The translations under genes and the position numbers were made by a program. Below, piece by piece: positions 61,701 to 64,000 of a stretch of 64,000 nucleotides of DNA. The DNA comes from Mycteria americana (lineage: Eukaryota > Chordata > Aves > Ciconiiformes > Ciconiidae). The stretch lies in NCBI RefSeq assembly GCF_035582795.1, contig NC_134366.1, positions 27,761,661 through 27,825,660 on the forward strand, read 5' to 3'. Every line of letters starts with the position of its first letter. The stretch's first letter is position 1. The notes below the pieces were generated by a model. That model saw only the letters and a list, made by a program, of their open reading frames with translations. It ran no database searches and was not told the origin of the DNA.

Positions 61701-63713
61701 ACGGTCTAACGAGCTTTGTTATGGCATGCACAGGTTTGGGAGATGCTTGAATTTCATTAACTTTAAAAAAACCTACAGGTTACCCCAATGTGACTTTTAT
61801 TTACTGTGATGACTCATTAGTAGTCAATAAGTAGAGATTTTGTTGGTCTAACAGACTGACAGTCTTTTCTAAGGTTGTATTTTGATCTTTGCTCAGCATT
61901 TGGAATTGGTTTAAGTGGCAGTTAGTGCTCCACAGGATTGGTTACCAATAGCTTATCTTTACCGAAGAAATACTGAAGCTGTCTGAGTACAGGCTTTATA
62001 GTAGGAATGGGCCTACTGATCACAAAGGACTGAGTCTCTGATCAAATCCTTGACTGCTCTGGGTGCAGGGACTATGATATAAGTAAATCAGTTCCAAAAA
62101 TTTTGTGATTATATCAGTTGTCTATAAAATCAGAAAACATTTTAGCCAATGTAAGCCCTTATATAAAGCTGTGAAGTCTGGTTGCAAGTCCTGTTGCTAC
62201 CTCTGCTTTATCCATATAATTATCTATAAAATTGATTTTTATCTTGCTATATACATCTCATTCCATATTCTCTTCTGTTCATTATTTAAACTCTAAACTG
62301 AGATTTCTAGAACTGCTTTATTTGTTTTTACTAAAAAAATCCATAGTCATTTAGCATAAATGGAGTTGTTAGGAAATTAAGATTAAAATTGCTTTCAACT
62401 TTTTATAAAACACTATGTACTGACATGCAGATTAAGGCAGAAGAGTAGGATGTATTAAAAAAAAAAAAGATAGAACAGAGTGCTGGTCTGATTTCTTGAC
62501 ACTAGTGATGGCCTGGATATAACTTTTTGTTATACAGAACATATGGCATTTTATGTGACCACTCATATGACATCATTGTTTTTAACAGTTCTTTTCCTGC
62601 TTCAAATAGAAAGTATAACATGAATACCCAAAAGAATTTTTATGTGTGGTTATTTCTTGACCAAAAGAAAAGGGATTTTGAGTGGGGATTTACATTCATC
62701 ATTTGGAATATACATCAACTTGGTTTTGAATTTTTAACTCCATTCAAAATTCTTGCTATCTGGGGGAAACTAAATAGGTTTCCCATGAAAGAGGCAGGCT
62801 CATAACTCTGAAAAGCATGTCAGTCCCCTTTGTCTGCAAATTCTCACTTTGCAAGTCAGTACATACTCAGCAGTAAGAATGAAATAATAATCAAAGTCCA
62901 TTCCCCAAACTAACTAGTATGATGATCATCTCATATGATATGCAAGTAATACATGGATACTCAGCAAACAATTCAAGACTTCTTTCATGCAAACTATTGT
63001 GTTCATTACCAATATAATGCTTTTTTCCCCCATGTGTATTCTAGGGTCCCCCAGGTCTGAGAGGTGATGTTGGTGCAACAGGAAGAGATGGTGCTCGTGT
63101 AAGTATCTTTTGGTTCTACTTGAGTTTACCTTCCTACACCTCAGAACTTAAGTAACTAAAAAGGATGTTCAGGACTTAGATTTCCCACTGTATTGCATTT
63201 CCTCTTATATCTGCTCACTTTTCATACAAATCAATATGATTTTGTTGCCCCTTGTCCAGGGATGTTTGAATTTGGGGGCAAAGAGAAAAATGATAACTTC
63301 TTATGCACACAAGCAGAGAAATTACATCAGAGAACCTTTTATTTCTTAGACAGTTGTTCAGTGTGACATTATCCTGTTTAACTTCATGGGCTCAGCCCAG
63401 ACAGCTAATTCTAAAGGCAGCCTGCAAAGCCACACAAAATTATCATTAATTTGAGGTTTTGGCTGCCTGTCCTAGAATTCATACTTGGGAAAGAAAATAA
63501 CAGAATAGATTTTGTTTTACAAAATCGTATGTCCTTTATATTGAAAACAGCTGAAAGAAAGTCATACACCTGTCTCCAGGAGGAAAGAGAAAAAGTATTA
63601 GAAGTAGTCACTCCTGCTTACATTTTGTTAGAAATGGTGTCCTGTCTCTTGATTTATAGGGTCCCCCTGGTGCTATTGGTGCTCCTGGCCCTGCTGGCGG
63701 TGCTGGTGATCGG
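34684..63713 (+). CDS. COL1A2: COL1A2, pro-alpha2(I) collagen, exons 1-34 (3' part outside window)
   Basis: Encodes one of the chains of type I procollagen, normally two alpha1 plus one alpha2, assembled in the ER and secreted as the main fibril of bone, tendon and skin. The 34 exons give 692 codons in one frame: signal peptide 1-22 ([22 protein letters not shown]), N-propeptide with a small Gly-X-Y helix (about 31-72), N-proteinase site FAA|QYD at 77/78, N-telopeptide [15 protein letters not shown], and main helix from Gly90 with 201 unbroken triplets. Lys176 is helix residue 87, the known cross-link lysine (GFKGIR). No Gly in the helix is replaced. Gly and Pro codons favour GGT and CCT, as in other bird fibrillar collagens. 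All introns are GT-AG. By family length (about 1360 residues, 338 helix triplets) half the gene lies beyond 64000. The alternatives COL1A1 and COL3A1 are excluded by the absence of a von Willebrand C domain and by the sequence itself. Confidence 0.98.
37069..37079 (+). CDS. COL1A2: COL1A2 exon 2, an 11-base microexon
   Basis: ATGTGAGTGAG completes His24 and adds Val-Ser-Glu. Acceptor TTTTCCAG, donor GAG|GTCAGT. Eleven bases is the conserved size of this exon and keeps the frame into exon 3. It contains an internal GTGAGT that looks like a donor (see findings). Intron 2 is 606 bp. Confidence 0.9.
37176..37409 (+). other. 77-codon open frame inside intron 2, probably not coding
   Basis: An ATG-to-stop frame that ends about 50 bp before the CArG/TATA pair. 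It is a little more GC-rich than the rest of the intron. I recognise no family in it and no leader peptide. Its position just upstream of a likely internal promoter suggests regulatory rather than coding sequence. Confidence 0.25.
37450..37466 (+). promoter_or_regulatory. CArG box abutting a TATA box in intron 2: candidate internal promoter
   Basis: CCATAATAGG (37450-37459) is a perfect CC(A/T)6GG CArG box and is followed directly by TATAAAA (37460-37466). Chick COL1A2 is reported to have a cartilage-specific promoter in intron 2 that replaces exons 1-2 with a short exon; this is the best candidate for the equivalent here. A usable donor, ATGTAAGA, lies at 37591-37598, so a first exon of about 100 bases (about 37490-37592) joined to exon 3 is possible. 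Confidence 0.45.
37686..37703 (+). CDS. COL1A2: COL1A2 exon 3
   Basis: Residues 28-33 (APAGRK), beginning the N-propeptide helix. Acceptor TTTTTCCAG, donor AAG|GTAAGC. Chicken has the same 18-base length as I recall. Intron 3 (685 bp) shows nothing notable. Confidence 0.93.
38389..38424 (+). CDS. COL1A2: COL1A2 exon 4
   Basis: Residues 34-45 ([12 protein letters not shown]) of the N-propeptide helix, including an Arg-Gly-Asp. The acceptor is a tandem CAGCAG; the downstream one is chosen because it keeps the Gly-X-Y register and the usual 36 bases. Donor AGG|GTAAGG. Intron 4 (1663 bp) shows nothing notable. Confidence 0.95.
40088..40171 (+). CDS. COL1A2: COL1A2 exon 5
   Basis: Residues 46-73, proline-rich end of the N-propeptide helix ([13 protein letters not shown], then [13 protein letters not shown]). 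Near-repeated GGTCCACCA and GGTCCTCCA units reflect the triplet repeat. Donor GGA|GTAAGG. Intron 5 (1379 bp) shows nothing notable. Confidence 0.97.
41551..41607 (+). CDS. COL1A2: COL1A2 exon 6: N-proteinase site and N-telopeptide
   Basis: Residues 74-92 ([19 protein letters not shown]). The procollagen N-proteinase (ADAMTS2 family) is expected to cut Ala77|Gln78, and Lys83 is the telopeptide lysine used for cross-links. The final GPM is the first triplet of the main helix. Loss of this exon causes arthrochalasia Ehlers-Danlos syndrome in humans. Donor ATG|GTAGGT. Intron 6 (2264 bp) shows nothing notable. Confidence 0.97.
43872..43916 (+). CDS. COL1A2: COL1A2 exon 7
   Basis: Residues 93-107, five triplets ([15 protein letters not shown]). 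Donor CCT|GTAAGT; intron 7 is only 104 bp. Confidence 0.98.
44021..44074 (+). CDS. COL1A2: COL1A2 exon 8
   Basis: Residues 108-125, six triplets ([18 protein letters not shown]). Donor ACA|GTAAGT. Intron 8 (328 bp) shows nothing notable. Confidence 0.98.
44403..44456 (+). CDS. COL1A2: COL1A2 exon 9
   Basis: Residues 126-143, six triplets ([18 protein letters not shown]). Donor GAT|GTAAGT. Intron 9 (389 bp) shows nothing notable. Confidence 0.98.
44846..44899 (+). CDS. COL1A2: COL1A2 exon 10
   Basis: Residues 144-161, six triplets ([18 protein letters not shown]). Donor CAG|GTGTGT is weaker than its neighbours. Intron 10 (517 bp) contains the pseudo-exon at 45087-45142. Confidence 0.97.
45087..45142 (+). 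other. Pseudo-exon in intron 10 beginning with a stop codon
   Basis: A long pyrimidine tract ends in CGCCCCCAG at 45086, and a strong donor GCAG|GTGAGC lies 56 bases on. In the frame left by exon 10 its first codon is TAA. There is no Gly-X-Y content, so it is not a normal collagen exon; inclusion would end translation. Confidence 0.4.
45417..45470 (+). CDS. COL1A2: COL1A2 exon 11, with helix Lys87
   Basis: Residues 162-179 ([18 protein letters not shown]). Lys176 (45459-45461) is helix position 87, the conserved cross-linking hydroxylysine site of alpha2(I). Donor AGG|GTGAGT; intron 11 is 245 bp. Confidence 0.98.
45716..45769 (+). CDS. COL1A2: COL1A2 exon 12
   Basis: Residues 180-197 ([18 protein letters not shown]). 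Donor AAG|GTAAAG. Intron 12 (1695 bp) shows nothing notable. Confidence 0.98.
47465..47509 (+). CDS. COL1A2: COL1A2 exon 13
   Basis: Residues 198-212 ([15 protein letters not shown]). Donor CCT|GTAAGT; intron 13 is 251 bp. Confidence 0.98.
47761..47814 (+). CDS. COL1A2: COL1A2 exon 14
   Basis: Residues 213-230 ([18 protein letters not shown]). GLPGER resembles integrin-binding GxxGER motifs. Donor GCT|GTAAGT; intron 14 is 111 bp. Confidence 0.98.
47926..47970 (+). CDS. COL1A2: COL1A2 exon 15
   Basis: Residues 231-245 ([15 protein letters not shown]). Donor GCT|GTAAGT. Intron 15 (2515 bp) is the longest in the window; no repeat or extra exon was recognised in it. Confidence 0.98.
50486..50539 (+). 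CDS. COL1A2: COL1A2 exon 16
   Basis: Residues 246-263 ([18 protein letters not shown]). It has a Gly-Gly-Pro triplet where chicken, as I recall, has Gly-Ala-Pro. Donor AAG|GTATGA is one of the weakest here. Intron 16 (1526 bp) has a T-rich run at 50783-50809. Confidence 0.97.
52066..52164 (+). CDS. COL1A2: COL1A2 exon 17
   Basis: Residues 264-296, eleven triplets, starting [19 protein letters not shown]. Acceptor TCAAACAG, donor CCA|GTGAGT. Intron 17 is only 81 bp, the shortest in the window. Confidence 0.98.
52246..52290 (+). CDS. COL1A2: COL1A2 exon 18
   Basis: Residues 297-311 ([15 protein letters not shown]). Donor GCT|GTAAGT; intron 18 is 108 bp. Confidence 0.98.
52399..52497 (+). CDS. 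COL1A2: COL1A2 exon 19
   Basis: Residues 312-344, eleven triplets, starting [16 protein letters not shown] and ending GARGLV. Donor GTT|GTAAGT. Intron 19 (502 bp) shows nothing notable. Confidence 0.98.
53000..53053 (+). CDS. COL1A2: COL1A2 exon 20
   Basis: Residues 345-362 ([18 protein letters not shown]), highly charged. Donor CCT|GTAAGT; intron 20 is 95 bp. Confidence 0.98.
53149..53256 (+). CDS. COL1A2: COL1A2 exon 21
   Basis: Residues 363-398, twelve triplets, with [13 protein letters not shown] in the middle. Donor AGA|GTAGGT. Intron 21 (870 bp) shows nothing notable. Confidence 0.98.
54127..54180 (+). CDS. COL1A2: COL1A2 exon 22
   Basis: Residues 399-416 ([18 protein letters not shown]). 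Donor ATG|GTAAGA; intron 22 is 102 bp. Confidence 0.98.
54283..54381 (+). CDS. COL1A2: COL1A2 exon 23
   Basis: Residues 417-449, eleven triplets, containing [16 protein letters not shown]. The donor AGA|GTAAGT is the first of three copies in a 20-bp tandem repeat. Intron 23 is 912 bp and also carries a 17-bp repeat and an alternating purine-pyrimidine tract. Confidence 0.97.
54382..54437 (+). repeat. 20-bp tandem repeat carrying the exon 23 donor site
   Basis: GTAAGTTTGAACTCTGTGGT occurs at 54382 and 54402 and again, partly, at 54422. The real exon 23 splice donor is the first GTAAGT, so two perfect GTAAGT copies lie 20 and 40 bases downstream. Confidence 0.95.
54692..54731. repeat. 17-bp tandem repeat in intron 23
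   Basis: TGTGATTATTTACAGAA occurs twice (54692, 54709), with the start of a third copy at 54726. Confidence 0.9.
55191..55225. repeat. (GT)n(GC)n alternating tract, Z-DNA prone
   Basis: Thirty-five bases of unbroken purine-pyrimidine alternation: GT repeats, then GC repeats, then CACGTGCATATA. Such tracts favour left-handed Z-DNA. It ends 68 bp before exon 24. Confidence 0.9.
55294..55347 (+). CDS. COL1A2: COL1A2 exon 24
   Basis: Residues 450-467 ([18 protein letters not shown]). Donor GTT|GTAAGT. Intron 24 (384 bp) shows nothing notable. Confidence 0.98.
55732..55830 (+). CDS. COL1A2: COL1A2 exon 25
   Basis: Residues 468-500, eleven triplets, starting [16 protein letters not shown]. Donor ACT|GTAAGT. 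Intron 25 (787 bp) holds an AC/AT microsatellite at 56320-56348. Confidence 0.98.
56320..56348. repeat. AC/AT microsatellite in intron 25
   Basis: ACACACAAACACACACAT followed by ATATATAT. Confidence 0.85.
56618..56671 (+). CDS. COL1A2: COL1A2 exon 26
   Basis: Residues 501-518 ([18 protein letters not shown]). Donor CGG|GTATGT. Intron 26 (684 bp) shows nothing notable. Confidence 0.98.
57356..57409 (+). CDS. COL1A2: COL1A2 exon 27
   Basis: Residues 519-536 ([18 protein letters not shown]). Donor ACT|GTGAGT; intron 27 is 126 bp. Confidence 0.98.
57536..57589 (+). CDS. COL1A2: COL1A2 exon 28
   Basis: Residues 537-554 ([18 protein letters not shown]). GGK and GEQ differ from the chicken triplets as I recall them. 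Donor CAG|GTAAGT; intron 28 is 99 bp. Confidence 0.98.
57689..57742 (+). CDS. COL1A2: COL1A2 exon 29
   Basis: Residues 555-572 ([18 protein letters not shown]). Donor AGG|GTGAGT. Intron 29 (766 bp) contains the short inverted repeat at 58160-58182. Confidence 0.98.
58160..58182. repeat. Inverted repeat with an 8-bp direct repeat core
   Basis: GCGCAT (58160-58165) and ATGCGC (58177-58182) are perfect inverted arms. Between and across them ATCCTATG occurs twice in tandem (58164-58171, 58172-58179), resembling the ATTCTATG repeats that end CR1 elements, though no CR1 body is visible beside it. Confidence 0.6.
58509..58553 (+). CDS. COL1A2: COL1A2 exon 30
   Basis: Residues 573-587 ([15 protein letters not shown]). 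Donor AGA|GTGAGT. Intron 30 (2213 bp) holds a 19-bp tandem repeat and an old LINE fragment. Confidence 0.98.
58946..58994. repeat. 19-bp tandem repeat in intron 30
   Basis: TGCGCAGACCTTCTTACCC occurs at 58946 and 58965, and a third copy starts at 58984 and breaks off. Confidence 0.92.
59480..60420 (-). mobile_element. Ancient, diverged CR1/L3-like LINE fragment in intron 30
   Basis: The plus strand reads like the antisense 3' region of old CR1/L3 elements: AGCATCTCGTACCCAG, TTTGCCTTTTTCATG, GTACTTTGCATTC, TTGAATTTTGTCCCA and TATCTGCATATTTCATAAAT occur in the expected order. It is much more diverged than the copy at position 1, so probably much older. Both ends are approximate. Confidence 0.5.
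60767..60865 (+). CDS. COL1A2: COL1A2 exon 31
   Basis: Residues 588-620, eleven triplets, starting [19 protein letters not shown] and ending GPDGNK. Donor AAG|GTATGC. Intron 31 (718 bp) shows nothing notable. Confidence 0.98.
61584..61691 (+). CDS. COL1A2: COL1A2 exon 32
   Basis: Residues 621-656, twelve triplets, with consecutive Gly-Gly triplets ([19 protein letters not shown]) and ending GGKGEK. Donor AAG|GTAAGG. Intron 32 (1353 bp) has a short A-run near 62457 and nothing else notable. Confidence 0.98.
63045..63098 (+). CDS. COL1A2: COL1A2 exon 33
   Basis: Residues 657-674 ([18 protein letters not shown]), including an Arg-Gly-Asp that is normally hidden in the triple helix. Donor CGT|GTAAGT. 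Intron 33 (561 bp) shows nothing notable. Confidence 0.98.
63660..63713 (+). CDS. COL1A2: COL1A2 exon 34, last in window
   Basis: Residues 675-692 ([18 protein letters not shown]). Donor CGG|GTAAGT opens an intron that runs past position 64000; the rest of the gene, including the collagenase site and C-propeptide, lies outside. Confidence 0.98.
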
Positions 63714-64000
63714 GTAAGTTTACTCTTTGAATGAAAAAGTGTCTTGTTTGTTTATGCATTTTACCCATGCATGAATATTTAAGATGAAGAGTTCCATAAA
63801 AAACAGCTACATCTTTCTAGTGTGCACAAGTTCTGCAAGTTTTTCAGATTTGGGAGGCAAGCATTATTGGGACTGTAGAACTATTCAGTGAAGTTTGCCA
63901 TAGCACCCCCAGCCTTTTCCTAAAAGGGCAGGGAGGGGATGCACATCTACATGGCAGTGGGTTATATGGGGAGAAGATTCTGATTTAGGCGTTTTGTGAA

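Noticed and set aside
1..64000. CRISPR arrays, operons, ribosome binding sites, bacterial terminators
   Set aside because: The window is vertebrate genomic DNA with spliced exons; such elements are not expected, and no regularly spaced repeat array is present.
1..64000. tRNA, rRNA or intact endogenous retrovirus
   Set aside because: None recognised on either strand by eye; no LTR pair, primer-binding site or polymerase motif was seen.

Overview
The window looks like avian nuclear DNA. A chicken-repeat-1 (CR1) LINE fragment lies at its left edge, repeats are otherwise sparse, introns are compact, and the one recognisable gene is a bird-type COL1A2 (pro-alpha2 chain of type I collagen). The predicted protein is close to chicken pro-alpha2(I) as I remember it, but not identical (TGQ instead of TSQ at the end of the signal peptide, HVSE after it, GGPGAKG in exon 16). 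I therefore take it for another bird and do not name a species.

Layout. 1-32500 is intergenic DNA. I find no supportable gene in it: only the CR1 piece, short A-runs, a few microsatellites and minisatellites, and one possible reverse-oriented retroposed sequence near 7.9-8.4 kb. About 32520-36110 is a GC- and CpG-rich island covering the COL1A2 upstream region, promoter, exon 1 and the first part of intron 1. The promoter has an AP-1/CAGA (TGF-beta type) cluster, a C-rich tract, an inverted CCAAT box and a TATA box at 34517. The 5' UTR carries two tiny upstream ORFs and the collagen 5' stem-loop around the main AUG at 34684.

34684-63713 holds 34 coding exons of COL1A2 on the + strand, 2076 coding bases or 692 codons, all read directly from splice sites and an unbroken reading frame. 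They encode the signal peptide, the short N-propeptide with its own small triple helix, the N-telopeptide with the N-proteinase site, and 201 uninterrupted Gly-X-Y triplets of the main helix. From exon 7 on, every exon begins with a glycine codon and is 45, 54, 99 or 108 bases long, the classic fibrillar collagen pattern. By comparison with the 52-exon vertebrate gene, the rest of the helix and the C-propeptide lie beyond position 64000.

The points most worth a second look are gene-internal. Intron 2 has a perfect CArG box abutting a TATA box, at a place where chick is reported to have a cartilage-specific promoter. Intron 10 has a well-formed pseudo-exon that begins with a stop codon. The exon 23 donor lies in a 20-bp tandem repeat that copies GTAAGT three times. 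The 11-base exon 2 contains an internal GTGAGT, and exon 4 has a tandem CAGCAG acceptor. I did not find an undescribed multi-gene system here.
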